Shown: positions 35,129 through 47,517, counted from the stretch's first letter. The stretch: DNA of 64,000 bases from Saccharomycopsis fibuligera x Saccharomycopsis cf. fibuligera (GCA_001936135.1 CP012816.1:3159501-3223500), one strand, 5' to 3'. Notes: generated by a model not told the origin, from the sequence alone. Numbers and translations: made by a program.

Positions 35129-38090
35129 GTAGAGCTACTTTGTTTTTTTTGACCAGGGATACCCATGTTATATTATTACTAAACTTTTTTGTCAATTTTT
35201 CACTATTTTATTTATGTTTTATGCCACTCATCTTCTTAAGCTGAGTCTTTTTTTTTTAACTTTTTTTGTTTTTTATTTTTTTTAGGCTGTCTATGCTTTT
35301 CTCTTTTTCATATTGTTATTGTTATTGTACAATAGATCTGTAACTTGAAGAAGAGGTAAATGGTTGTGCTTTGTTCTTGTTTTTTGTTTATTGATGGTTT
35401 CTAGTTTTGATATTTTATTTTTGAGTTTACAGTGCTATAAAAGCCACTTTTGTTTTATTGTTCTTACATTTGCCTATGATATTAATGTTTCAGTTGTTTT
35501 ATTTGGTTATCTCGCTCTTCCTATTCTTCTACTATATTATACGATAATTCTACTGCTTATTTACGACAAGCATAAGTCGTTATTTATCTTTTCTTTATAT
35601 CCGTAAAAAGTGGAATGTTTCATAACTACTATGTTTCTTGATTTGACGCACACGCTTACTAGGATGCCGATTCAGAATAAAATGGCGTTGAAATGGGAGA
35701 GCATTTGAGTGTCTCGAGGTTTCCAGACACAAAAGTTACATGCTGCTATAGTCCGCATGGAGCTTTCTGATCGCCATTTAAGGCTAGGGCTAGCATATAC
35801 AGTACAGCTTCAAGGCTTTACAATTGCAGGGCAGCACAATTATACTTTGTAGCCGTGTTAAACACCAACAATATTTTTCCTAACATCTGATTTAGAACAA
35901 GGCGATATATATCGTTTCAGTGAGCACCAGTTTTCCAAGTTTCTGTACAGTGCTAGAAAATGCAGCATTGGTGATAAATTGCTGCTTTCTATAATTATAA
36001 ATAAATACCAGTGCAGGTTTCTGCATGCAAAGCTTAAGAAAAGCACCGCAAGGCAGCGTAACCAAAAATAGTCGCAAAAAGAGCAATAAAAAAAATAAAA
36101 AAACGAAGCTGAGCACCTATGGGCTTTATAGCCCGCATGTATGTATAGAAGAGTGGCCAAGACATGGTGTAGTTCACCATAATATAAATGCTTAGTAGAG
36201 GCATAAGTAATTTCAGCCAGATGATCTAAACAATTTGTTGAGGAATTTAGGACACAATGAAAACCCTAGATGGAATTTCCGAGTACTTATCTCGCTTTGC
36301 AATTTCAAAAGCCGATACGAAACAGCTACTTGGGGCTATCTATAAAGGTGATCTCCCACCGAACTGGAAAGCTAGCAGCAGTTTCTCAGGCTGCATATAT
36401 TACTTCTGTAAGTAGATATCAATATTAGATTTATCTTGCTGATTGCCTTCTTTTTTTGAAGCAAACTGCTGCCTTTTTCGAACAAACGGGGCGCACAAAT
36501 CCAGAATTTCGCAAAGCACAGGTCCAGACATATTCCTGCGTCTTAAATATCCTGTCCCGAAACGCACTACTATGCAGTTTTACTTCCCGATTTTCCAGTG
36601 CTTGCAAATGTCCCGGTGTACTTCAGCCTGCCAGCTGGCTGGAGGGCAATCTATAATATATCCAAAAAACCTTTTAGCCATCTGTACCTATATAATCTCG
36701 TGCAGCCAGTTTGCCTGCCACGATCCTTGCTGATCAGCACCATCAAATATCCTGAAAGACAGGGATTTTTCGAACTGTCACATTAATGATAGTGAACGCC
36801 ATTTCTTTAGGGTGCTAGCACAATAGCCTTGTACCTTTCTAATGTGAAGGTTTGTCTTGTCTTGAAATCTACCTGTGGCTATTCCACTCCATTCAGACTC
36901 TTAGTACAGATGTCCAACCTACATGGCCCTTCTTGCGCTACTATGCTAACATTGCTATCTCGCTTCTTTTTCGCAATGTTGAGCTTAATTGGTAATAATA
37001 TTAGCCCTTTGAAATGACGCCACATTCACTGAAGCTGGTTTGACCGGCAATGTTGCATGGTGGCATTTCAACTTTCCAACCTCAGCAAGAAAATTTTATG
37101 CGATAGCTTGAGCGACGGCTCCCGCCCCTTTCAAAACTCAAAAAAAGTGACGACCAACATAAGAAATAAAATGCATCTTTAATAAACTCTCGGGTTTCTT
37201 CAAAATAAAAAAGCAAGGACCTGGTTATTTGCTCTCACATGACAACGTCAGGTATGAGTATTATTTATGCAACATAATCATCCAGCTACATCAATAACCA
37301 GTCAATTGTGCCAAGAGACAATCGCAATCGCAAACTTCAAATAACACTTCCTGGTTTCAGTAAATTTATATATACTAATTCGGTACAATATCCAATAAAT
37401 TAGCAGCGAAGCAAGCATATAAATGACTATAGCGCTATCACTTCATCCTCCGTGATGACCTAGAAGTAGCTACAAATTGACAGATACATCAAGATGTCTA
37501 TAATTTTGTGCAGATTATCGCAGAAATCGGACTCAAATTTAATAATACAAAACGTCCTGTTTCTTAATGTCGTATGATGCATACTAACGTCTTATGTACA
37601 TCTTATGAGCACGTGAACATAAGAACTCGGGTAACGCGGATTTTGGAATTTTTTTTTTTATTTTTTCTTTCACGAACTTTGAAAAACCAATTCAATCAAA
37701 AACAAAAAATAAAAGTAAAATAAAACACAGATATTCCAGAGAAAAAGTAAAACAAAAACAAAGACATAAAGCCAGACGAAGCCAGGCGCTATATCAAATC
37801 TAGTTTGCGTACACATTGCTGCCGTTGTTGTTGCTACTGCTACTGCTGACAACTGATATTGGAATAGCTCAGGAGTTACTCCAAGACCTGGCTCTCATAT
37901 TGTTTCTTTTTGCGTTTCTGAGGTACTCTTGTTTTTACTGTCGCACAAGCAAGACATTAACTTTTACGTTTGTCAAGACACTTAAAGTCCGCAGCGACTG
38001 TGTTATATAATCTGTTTCATCATAATTGTTAATTGCCACTATCATAATTTTCTTTTTAGTGGAGCTATCGGTTATATTGAATGAGCTAGA
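35129..38090. other. 3-kb gene-free region between AHK1 and BRE1
   Basis: This is the longest gene-free interval in the window. 35.13-35.60 kb is very T-rich. 35.6-37.6 kb has mixed composition with only short overlapping ORFs. The one with the most protein-like look is a 52-codon ORF at 36257-36415 (MKTLDGISEYLSRF...), followed by a GTAAGT. A CACGTG palindrome lies at 37610-37615, upstream of BRE1. No tRNA, snRNA or transposon hallmark is visible. It could be regulatory, hold a non-coding RNA, or be a centromere-like ORF-free stretch; the sequence does not decide. Confidence 0.4.
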
Positions 38091-40217
38091 ATGGCACTTG
38101 AGGCAAAGAGATCCATGAGCCCCATAGACGGTGAAAGTGGAGTTAAAAAGCGAAAAGTACTAGATACTTTGACCGAAGAAGGCCCTCTAACTCAAGAAGA
38201 TGTCGTTTACTTTCAAAAGGAAGCAATTTTTAGAAAACTATCCCTTTATAGACACGAGCTATCCATAGTTAAGAAAAGTTTGCAAGACTGGAAACTGAAA
38301 TGCAGACTTAATGCAGATAAGTTGTCAATATTGAACGACTGGTGGTTGAATACAATTGACTTGTTAGTATCTCAAGGGTTAGTGGCTGTCGACGAGAATT
38401 CTATTTTGAAATCTCGGGAGGATGTTCTCTTTATTGTAAATGAGCTAAAAAATGATGGAAGAATTGACGATTTGCTAGAACTCAGAAAAAAAATTATATC
38501 CAGCATTATAGAGCCAATAATAAAGGGTGCAAAGATTAACATCTCGCCCGACATATCGAGCAAAATGACCTCTCTACTGAATGATTTGTCAGCAGAAAGA
38601 ATCAAACACAATAGTTTAAAACAAGAGAATCAAATATTAAAAAATACTGTTGAGGATCTTCAGTCAAACTTATTAACTTTAGTCAAAAAAAATGATAGAC
38701 TAACGTCTAAAACTCTTAAAAGAACGGATGAAGCCTTAGCAGAAGATGCAAAAACAGAAAATAACAATGATAGCATTCCGGCTACGACTGATGTTCAGCC
38801 GCCTTCTGGCGCTCCAAATGGAACTCCGAATGGTATTCTTGAAAAGAAGCCCGAAGCTGGCGCCAACGATGAAAAGTTGGAAAATTTGATTATTGAAACT
38901 AATGAGTTGAAGTTAAATGTCGAGGAGCTATCAAAGCAACTAAAAGAAGAATCTTTGAAGGCTTTGTCTTATAAACAGCAATTATCAACTTATGAGATAC
39001 GTTTATTAAATCTTACCGAAGATGATTTAAAAAGTTCTATTGTTTATCAAAACCTAGTTGCTAAATTGGAGAAGCTAACAAATGAAAATAGTGAGCTAAG
39101 CAGAAAAGATAGCACTTTGTTGGACAAACTTGCATCTATAGAAAGTAATTATGCCAAGTATAGAGAGGAGTTTGAGAGTAAACTTTTCGAAGAAAAAAAA
39201 CTACTACAATCTCAATTAGAAAAGACAGAATCAGATTTAACTAGAGTACGCGCAAATCGTGATGAACTTATTGGCAAGTTGGAAATAATTAAGGCTGATA
39301 AAAGAAGCAAAGAATTATATGATGAGCTTATGAAAACTATAGAGGGACAGAAAGGTGAAATAAGGAAGCTCAAGTCTGAACGTCATTATGATACGACAAA
39401 TACTACCTTCGATGGTGTGGATATCGGTACTTTGAAAAAGCAGAATCAAGCGCTCATTATTGAACTCAAGGACATAGAAACGGCTTTCAATACTACTCAA
39501 CAACAACTAAATAAGAAATTTGAAACGGCAATAACAAATGAAAATTTGATAACAAAGCTTAAGTTGGAAAAGAACAAAGCAGATCAAAAGTATTTTGCGG
39601 CTATGCGAGCAAAAGATTCTTTAAGCAATGAATTGAAAACACTCAAGATACAGCAAGCTAGATCGAATGAACTAATTTCTCAATTGAAAGATTTGGAAAA
39701 GGTTACTCAATCCAAAGTAAAGGTGTTGGAAAGTAATCTTGAAAATTTCAAAAGTGTTAATCTTGAAAAGACCAAGGAATATGACATTTTGAAGGGAAAG
39801 CTTTTAGAAATGCTCAAATCGCTAGATAATTTGAAGAAGAAATATGATCAGCTTACTAATGAAAAAAAGATATCCGTGGCAAAATCTCATGAAAATGAAG
39901 ACCAAATCAAACAGCTTAAGAAAGAGTTGGAATCATCAAAGTCCAGAACTTCTTCTTTAGAAAAGCTTTTGCAAAAATACCGCAAAAAGGGCGGTGATAA
40001 CGTTGATTTTAAAGAAGACGACTCTCGGATTGAGGGTCTTATTTCAATTGCAAAGTGTTCCATTTGCTCCACCAGATTCAAAAACACAGCATTAAAGTCC
40101 TGCGGACATGTCTTTTGTGCCGAATGCGTTAATGACAGATTGGCAGCAAGACTTCGGAAATGCCCTTCCTGCAACTGTGCGTTCTCTTTTAATGATTTGT
40201 TGTCTGTTCATTTATGA
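38091..40217 (+). CDS. BRE1: E3 ubiquitin ligase for histone H2B
   Basis: Bre1 ubiquitylates the H2B C-terminal lysine with Rad6, a mark needed for H3K4 and H3K79 methylation. The protein has 708 residues, close to the usual length. A conserved N-terminal helical region (LTQEDVVYFQKEAIFRKLSL, residues 35-54) resembles the Bre1 Rad6-binding start. Long coiled coils run from about residue 160 to 645. The C-terminal RING finger starts at residue 656: CSICSTRFKNTALKSCGHVF, then CAEC and CPSC, with all eight ligands present. KSCGHVFC is the typical Bre1 sequence. It is intact and followed in tandem by another chromatin regulator gene, SNT1. Confidence 0.95.
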   Translation: MALEAKRSMSPIDGESGVKKRKVLDTLTEEGPLTQEDVVYFQKEAIFRKLSLYRHELSIVKKSLQDWKLKCRLNADKLSILNDWWLNTIDLLVSQGLVAVDENSILKSREDVLFIVNELKNDGRIDDLLELRKKIISSIIEPIIKGAKINISPDISSKMTSLLNDLSAERIKHNSLKQENQILKNTVEDLQSNLLTLVKKNDRLTSKTLKRTDEALAEDAKTENNNDSIPATTDVQPPSGAPNGTPNGILEKKPEAGANDEKLENLIIETNELKLNVEELSKQLKEESLKALSYKQQLSTYEIRLLNLTEDDLKSSIVYQNLVAKLEKLTNENSELSRKDSTLLDKLASIESNYAKYREEFESKLFEEKKLLQSQLEKTESDLTRVRANRDELIGKLEIIKADKRSKELYDELMKTIEGQKGEIRKLKSERHYDTTNTTFDGVDIGTLKKQNQALIIELKDIETAFNTTQQQLNKKFETAITNENLITKLKLEKNKADQKYFAAMRAKDSLSNELKTLKIQQARSNELISQLKDLEKVTQSKVKVLESNLENFKSVNLEKTKEYDILKGKLLEMLKSLDNLKKKYDQLTNEKKISVAKSHENEDQIKQLKKELESSKSRTSSLEKLLQKYRKKGGDNVDFKEDDSRIEGLISIAKCSICSTRFKNTALKSCGHVFCAECVNDRLAARLRKCPSCNCAFSFNDLLSVHL

Positions 40218-40859
40218 TTGTTTTTCTTTGATAATCAGTTTTTTACATTTTTTTCCCTTTTTTTCACAAACTTTTGATGTTTGCTTGTCAAACAGCCAGT
40301 TCATGATTTGTTTCCGCTGCAATTGTACCATTGTTCCCTTTGCTTTTACTCTACATCAACCACCAACGATTGGGATATGTGAATTTCTCTGTACTATAGT
40401 TTTTGTTGTTTTAGTTTCTTTTAGTAGCCTTTTACTTCTATATCCTGTGCCTTTTTCATGTCATGTATCCATACATATACTCGTATAGTTTTGTCGACAT
40501 CAATATAGATTTTTTACGAGAGATAACGTATACTTTTAGGCTTCGGACTATCAGCATAGAAATTCGGTATCATCACGTGACGATGTACGGGTTTTTTATG
40601 AGGAAAGCGGTTTTTGAAATTGAAGAAAAAAAAAAATAATAGAGGAAAAACAGAAAAACAGGCAAAAAAGTAAGAAGTGCAAGTCTATTTGCTTGTACGT
40701 TTTTCCTGCTATCCATGCTAGCTCCATATACTCCACAAGCTTCTCAACATTTTCTCGCTACAGACTTTCAAAGTACTTGCTCTTATATATAAAGGGAAAG
40801 TATCATTGTTAGTAGACATTGCTAAGTTGTTTGGCTTTTCATGAGTACACATAGACATC
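40218..40859. promoter_or_regulatory. BRE1-SNT1 intergenic region with CACGTG at 40574-40579
   Basis: This 642-bp spacer holds the BRE1 3' UTR and the SNT1 promoter. It contains the extended E-box ATCACGTGAC at 40572-40581 and an A-rich tract at about 40627-40640. TATATATAAAG at 40785-40795 could be the TATA box. Confidence 0.45.
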
Positions 40860-40885
40860 ATGGTGGTGCCTTCCTCAACAAATGA
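40841..40885 (+). other. Upstream ORF overlapping the SNT1 start
   Basis: An ATG at 40841 opens a 14-codon frame (MSTHRHHGGAFLNK) that ends at the TGA at 40883-40885, past the SNT1 ATG at 40860 in a different frame. If transcription starts upstream of it, this overlapping uORF should lower SNT1 translation or force leaky scanning. Confidence 0.45.
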
Positions 40886-43800
40886 TTCTAAGGGCACCAG
40901 CTCATCCACAAACTCAAGTAGCAAGGCCAATAATAATTCGAATCTGAGCTCTTCACAGCAAATAAATGACTACAAAAAAAGATCCACCATACCATATACC
41001 ACCAATACGAATACAGGTAATAACACGGGCAGCTCTTATCGAAGGGTATCGGGGGCTCATCCCCAATCACAACTGAACTCATACTATCGCTCTTCATACA
41101 ATTCAAAAAGTTACTATTCATCCATATCAGGTAACAAAGCTGAATATGAATCTATCTCAGGAAAGCGATCAAACTCCTTGATAAATAGTGGATATTATAA
41201 CAGGCTGAAGAGCAAAGATTATCATAGCAGGCCTCAGAATGAAGCGTTTTATGGAAATGAGGGAACAACTGGAAACAGTGGGAACAACAATTCAAAACCA
41301 TATTTTAATAAACCAACACGCGTGAAGTCTAATCCTGAAAACCTACATCATAATTCTCAGCTGGAACAAGGTCTGCTGTACGTTGATTTTCAAGACCAGA
41401 GTAATAAAATGTCCTCTGAGCCATCAAACAATCATCTAGAATACAGCATATATGGAAGCGCAAATGACACTATAAGCAATAATGTTACAGAGGAACAGCC
41501 CACGCGCCCAAAACCTTCACTATCAATAAATACCGCAAATGATAACAAACATTTAGAGGACCCAAAAAGTGCGCTAGATAAACCCCTTTCTTCTGGGTCG
41601 AAGCCCTCTAGATCAGGCTCAAGCTATTATTCTGGTAGTTCTTACACAAATCCAAAGTTTGCAAGTTATGGAACTAGAAAATATTACGGTGCTAAATATG
41701 GTAATAAAAGTCCCACAGATAAAACTGTCGCAGATGATAACAAAAATACATCAACGGAAGACTTTACTGAGAAATCAAATGCAGGAGGAGATTCATATTA
41801 TCCAGGAGGCTCCTATTCAGGCAGCTCATATTCCAAATCTTACAAACAATCAACTCGCCCGTACTTCGGAAAATCTTCTAAATCTGATTATTACTCAAGC
41901 GGCCAAGACACCTACTATAATTCAAAATATTTTAACGGTTATTCTGGCTATGGCAATGGATACCCCGGAGGATATGGAGATCATTATGGAAAACAATCAA
42001 AATCACATTATAGTAGCACACATGGTACACACGAGGGTCAGGATGAGTCTCACGGTACTCCACCAGGTTCAGCTGGTAAATTTGGGAGACCGAAGAAATA
42101 TGCTAATTGGTATGGCGGTGCTGCTCCTGGCTCCATTTCTTCAACAAAAGGAAATACACTGAGCTCCAATAATTCCCAAACATCATCTCCTACCGCATCT
42201 TGGTTTAATGAGAAAGATCAATTTGCAGATGAGCGAACAATAAATGAGTTTTCTTTAGATAAAAACGTTGACAAAAACCAGTTTAAAGTTGCCGACAGAA
42301 ACAATGATAAGCAAGTGGGTCACGATGCCTCGGATAATGATAATGGGATAATCATGAAGCAGGAAAACGAAGAGGAAGTCAATGAAAAACAAAGTCAAAA
42401 CGACGAGTTTGATTCCGTAAAAACTTCCCTGCAAAGCGTTTCCGAGCCTCAAATAAAGAAGAATCGAGCTCAGATTAATGATGCTACAATCCCAAAAAGT
42501 GTTTACATTGATGGGAAGGCAAACGTTGGAACTGCGACCGCTCAAAGCATAGACAAGTTGCTGGATGCTGAAGCTAAAGAAGGCGAGAGCTCACTATCAA
42601 AAACTGAGATTTTACACAAATCAATTGAAAAGCCTTTGATAAAGAGTGATTCAAAAGAATCATCTTTAGTGCCGGGTGGTTTAGCATCTGAAAGGAGCTC
42701 AAACGCGGCTAAGGAAAAAGCAGGCATAAAGCATGTAATGGACAAAGAAAAGATTGTTACAGAAGAGGAGAATGCAAACGAAGGCGATGATTACGATATT
42801 GACTCAGATATAGAAATAAATTTTGATGACGACGAAGAAGAAGAAAAGCCAGCTAAAAAGGAAAATGAGGAGCAAAAAGTCATAAAGAGTATTGAAAATA
42901 TTGAACAGGTTCTTGAAAACGGGGAGGATTCTAAAAAGCTGCCTAGTATACCTGCTGAAGAGAAATCATCTGTTTATCGAGTTGGAGTGAAAACAGATAG
43001 TGCCAGCCCTGTTTCAGAAGTATTCAAAAAGCTGGAGAGAAAGGCAAGAACAAAAAGACTACCAAAGAAACAGCATAAAAAGCTTTATATTCATATTGGA
43101 GAAGGATGTGTTTTCCCTTTAAACAGACTAGAGCAAAAACTTTTTGATTTGAAAAACAGACCAAGGGAAGAAACGGTTGAGCATCAATCGTACCTATTCA
43201 AGAAGCCGATCAATAACCTTATCGAGTATCCTTTTTACAACCAAAACATTCTCATTCATGAGCAAGTTGTCAAGCCAAAATTGTTGGAAGTATTGAAATT
43301 ATGTCAAAAACGTGTTTATCATAAGACTCTTTCTTTGAAGAAAGATTACCAGGAATTGAAAGAACAGTGGGATTTAAAGTGCGAGCAAAACGAGAAGCAA
43401 TTAGTGGAAATTTATCCCGATTATCAGGCACAATTATTTGATAATGAGTTCAAGAGTCATGCAAGCCCCACTGCGGAGGAGAAAACTCCTACTAGTAGAA
43501 GACATAGAAGTCATCTAGCTGATAGTGTTACTTCTGAAGCAGAATTTGAGAAAATTTTACAGCAAATTAAAATGAATGATCCTTTGTACAGAGCAGAACA
43601 GCATGCAGCTACGATTCCAGATATGATTATCAATCCATTCACAAAATATAGCAAGCACTTTGTCAATGTTAATAACTTGGTGCTAGACAAAGCATCTTTT
43701 GTTAAAAGATTGATCACAGATCTGTCAGATAATTTCAGCAAAGAGGAGCATAATTTATTTGTTGATGCATATGTTGCTCATCCAAAAAAATTTGGTAAGA

Positions 43801-46161
43801 TTGCACATTTAATGGGTGGTTTGAGAACGGCTGAGGAATGCGTTTTTCACTACTATAATACTAAGCGGACAGTGAATTACAAACAGTTAGTTTTAAACAA
43901 AAGAAATAGAAAATCTAGTTCACGAAAGAAAACTACGAAGAGTCGTAACAATCGTCGCGTGGAGTCTAATGGTATTACTGATAAGCAACATATTAGTGCG
44001 CCTGTCACCGAAAATGAAACAGAATCTGAGACTACTGTCGCATCTGTCAATGTTGAAGCCTCTGGGAAGAAGTTGAAGAACAGAGAGAAGGAAATCAAAG
44101 AAAGAAAAAACGGAGATGAAGGAGAAGAAGAAGAAGAAGTCAAAAAAGCTGCACAACAGCAGCAGCAGCGACAACAACAAGAACGAAAAGAACAAAAAGG
44201 ACAAAAAGGACAAAAAGAACAAAAAAAACAAAAAGAACAACATGAACAACAAGTACAACAGGAACAAAAAGAACATGAACCAAAAAAACAAAAAGAACAA
44301 AAAGAACAACAAGAACAACAAGAACAACAAGAACAACAAGAACAACAAGTACAACAAGAACAACAAGAACAACAAGAACAACAAGAACAACAGCAACCTC
44401 AAAAACAAAAACAACAAGCAAAGGCAAGGGATACTAAAAGAATGATTGAAGCAGGGCAAGAGTTGCCTTCTAACGAGGTTTTTAGCAATAAAGATGAGCC
44501 ACCAATGAAGAAGAAGAAGTTAACTGAAAAAATACCCGAACTTGAGTTGATATCCAACAGCAGCAAAGAATCACAAGCTTTTGTGGATAAATCATCTCAA
44601 AATATCTCTGGTTTGACATATGTTAATGGAATTCAAAACTTACAGCCAACAGTGCTTAAACCAGATGAGGTTGTATCCAAAGACAAAAAACCCAAAACAG
44701 TGTCTAGCTATTGGAGTGTTGCTGAGATTGGTTTATTTCCAATGTTACTAAAGAAGTACGGTACTCAATGGGATCATATTGCTAAAGAAATGGGAACGAA
44801 AACTACTATTATGGTCAGAAATTACTATTCGAAAAATGCAGACAAGGAAGGCTGGAGAGAAGAAGCCGAAAAAGTCGATAGGGAAAGGGAGCAAAAGAAT
44901 AGCGCTGCGTCTTATACGGCTCAAATGATGACCGTCAGTTCTTTTCCCCAGACAGTTGGTCAACATAGCTCTGATGTTTCTCAAGGTTCAGCAACTACTG
45001 AAAACTCCATACCTGCACCACCTCCATTAGGTTACTTTTTTGATAGGTCTGCTCCAACATCTTACTCAATGTCTGGTACTTTGAAACAAGGAAAGGTTTC
45101 TGGCAGCACGACGTTTTTACCCAGTATAAGCTCTTTAACTAATACTAATAGTATTCCTAAGTCTTCAATTGGTACACTGTCCGTTCCGCTAGGCACTTTC
45201 TACAATGGCAGAGTCTCGGACACTAATCAAGATTTGGAGGAAGGCGCCAAGACCATAAACAATGGCGACGCTCATGAAGAACAAGAACCTCAAACTGGGC
45301 AGTATACCCCACCATATGCAACTTTGAACCAAAAAAGATCCAATTCTCCATCATTATTAAATCCGATCTTGAATGATACCAGTGGTCTGGCCATGAACAG
45401 CAGTAACAGCAGCTATAACGGTAACATTAGTGGAACAGCATTTAACTATGCTCTGCAGAAGCAAGAACCTAAGTTTACTAGATCTCCTCTTCCAACAATT
45501 CAATCATTAATTAATATCGATTCAGGTTCTGCACCTCGGACTAGTGTTAGATCAGGATCCCCTAAAACTTCTATATCAAATTTGATAAGCCAGCCGACAT
45601 CAACCTCATCACCATCTGCTGTGGGTAATAACACCGACACCTATAATAGCTCCAGTGTTGCTCCTCAGATATCACAGACTCATCAGGTATCCACCAGACC
45701 TCTGCAACCTGTTACTAGACCATCGATAATGAATTTGCTTAATAGTAATAGTTCATCAGTTGCTCCAAAGTCTGAACATATTGGAGGTTCCAGCAGAGGC
45801 ACTACACCGCCTGTTAACCTTCCTCCGATTTCTAGTTTTGAATCTACACTGATGAACAATTATGAGAGGCCGCAAACACAAACACAAATGCAAAATCAGC
45901 AACAACAATACTCATTTCCATATGATGCGTCAAGATCGTTGCTTTCATTCACATCTGCTAGTACAAGGTCAATCTTGAATCATTCAGCACCTGCCGTTGC
46001 TTCACATTCTAGGCCTTCATCACCATCCATAATTAATAGCTTGCTTAACCATGACGACAAGTCCCAAGCAGCCAGTAGACTTCCTCCATTGAATAGTAAA
46101 TGGAACGCACTGCTTTCAACAACAAAAACAACAGTACAAAATGCACATCAATCAGAATATC

Positions 46162-46192
<31 letters not shown>

Positions 46193-46415
46193 TAAACCTT
46201 CTCTCACTGGATTTGACACTTTGCTAACTGCTGCTTATAGGCAACAACAACCCACAGTAACTTCAACTTTTTTGCCAAGTAACCGTGGATCTGAGGAATT
46301 GAATGAGCATCGTGTTTCTTCTAATGGTGCTGCTGCTCATAGAAGAGGTTATTCTAACGAATCGAACCTATACGAAGCATACCCATACAACTCAACAGAA
46401 AATAACAGAAACTGA
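40860..46415 (+). CDS. SNT1: Set3 histone deacetylase complex SANT-domain subunit
   Basis: Snt1 is the NCoR/SMRT-like scaffold of the Set3 complex. The 1851-residue protein has a Tyr/Ser/Gly-rich N-terminus (residues 1-450) that resembles prion-like sequence. A conserved central region (KKLYIHIGEGCVFPLNRLEQ) starts near residue 740. The first SANT domain lies at about 953-1010 (FSKEEHNLFVDAYVAHPKKF then GKIAHLMGGLRTAEECVFHY) and the second at about 1282-1325 (SYWSVAEIGLFPMLLKKYGT). Between them, nt 44150-44420 encode a Lys/Glu/Gln repeat based on GAACAA. The C-terminal 500 residues are Ser/Pro-rich with a Gln run near 46160-46190. An out-of-frame upstream ATG at 40841 overlaps the start. Confidence 0.9.
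44150..44420 (+). repeat. Coding GAACAA hexanucleotide microsatellite
   Basis: Within SNT1 the sequence is built from GAACAA and near variants (AAACAA, GTACAA), encoding EQ, KQ and VQ dipeptides. The last part, 44303-44392, is almost pure GAACAACAA. The tract encodes a highly charged helix-prone segment between the two SANT domains. Length variation between strains is expected. Confidence 0.85.
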
Positions 46416-46559
46416 TTAACATTATTGAAATTGAAGGGATTTTTTTGAGTTGTTACGTGCACACTTCTTCTCTTTTTAAAAAAAAATTTGACAAAATTTT
46501 TCCTTGGAATTTATCTCTTTGATTCATGAAAGTTGTGTTAGTCGATTTTGGTTCTTATA

Positions 46560-46597
<38 letters not shown>

Positions 46598-47136
46598 GTT
46601 TTTTTGGTTTTTTTGTTTAGGAAAGGTTTTGTCGTAACATACATGTATAATAGCTAATAATTTCTTTTTTCATATTATTTTGATTTACTTTTTTTCTATA
46701 CATTTTCTTTTGTTTTATATTTTTTTACTTTGTGTTTTCTTTTCTATGTTATGCTGACGAACTAATTTGAAATTCCAGTTGATACAATTTTAGAGAAACG
46801 GTAAGAGTAAATATTAGATTTTTTTTTGTGAAAAGTTTGTAGGGATTAATAAAACAGCTCAATTACTAAGATAATGTCAGTCGCAGTGTGACCAAAAAAA
46901 GAAGTAAAGACAAAAAATGGAGAAAAGCAGCGAACAAATAGGTAAACTATGGTAAAGTATACTTATCAGTTAGTGTAAGGATGGTTCAATTATTGGACAA
47001 CAGAATATATATTAAGCAGAATTGGGAATAATATCCACAATTTTATCATGTTTTTGAGTAAAGCCTCGAATTACTTTTTGGTGACGAAATAGTGTTTTAA
47101 AAATGTATAGCTTGATTTATTAAACAAGCACTGCTT
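46416..47136. other. Convergent 3' region between SNT1 and SEI1 with a T35 tract
   Basis: This 721-bp AT-rich region includes 35 consecutive T residues at 46562-46596, about 150 bp past the SNT1 stop, followed by GGTTTTTTTGG repeats. No gene is seen. Confidence 0.55.
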
Positions 47137-47337
47137 CTAATTTCTATTATAATAGTTATCGCTAGCACTATTGTTAGTAGTCGTATCAGTAATTGTACCG
47201 TCATCTGTGATTGTGCCATTGCCAGTGCTGGATTCAGTGCTGGATTCAGTATCACCTGCAGTTATGTTTCTCTCATCAGGGTTGAGATTACTGTCAATGG
47301 TGATACTGCCAGGAATTCTATTAGCAGCAGTACGATG

Positions 47338-47369
<32 letters not shown>

Positions 47370-47370
47370 G

Positions 47371-47420
<50 letters not shown>

Positions 47421-47481
47421 GATTATTATTATGATTATTATTATGATTATTATTATGATTATTATTATGATTATTATTATG

Positions 47482-47517
<36 letters not shown>

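Noticed and set aside
36443-36786. Overlapping ORFs of 60-96 codons in the AHK1-BRE1 gap as a real gene
   Set aside because: They are in different frames, Cys-rich without pattern, and none resembles a known family. A tentative splice from the small ORF at 36257 gave no sensible product.
43877-44459. Long hydrophobic minus-strand ORFs opposite SNT1
   Set aside because: They are shadows of the GAACAA repeat and the Lys/Glu-rich coding strand.
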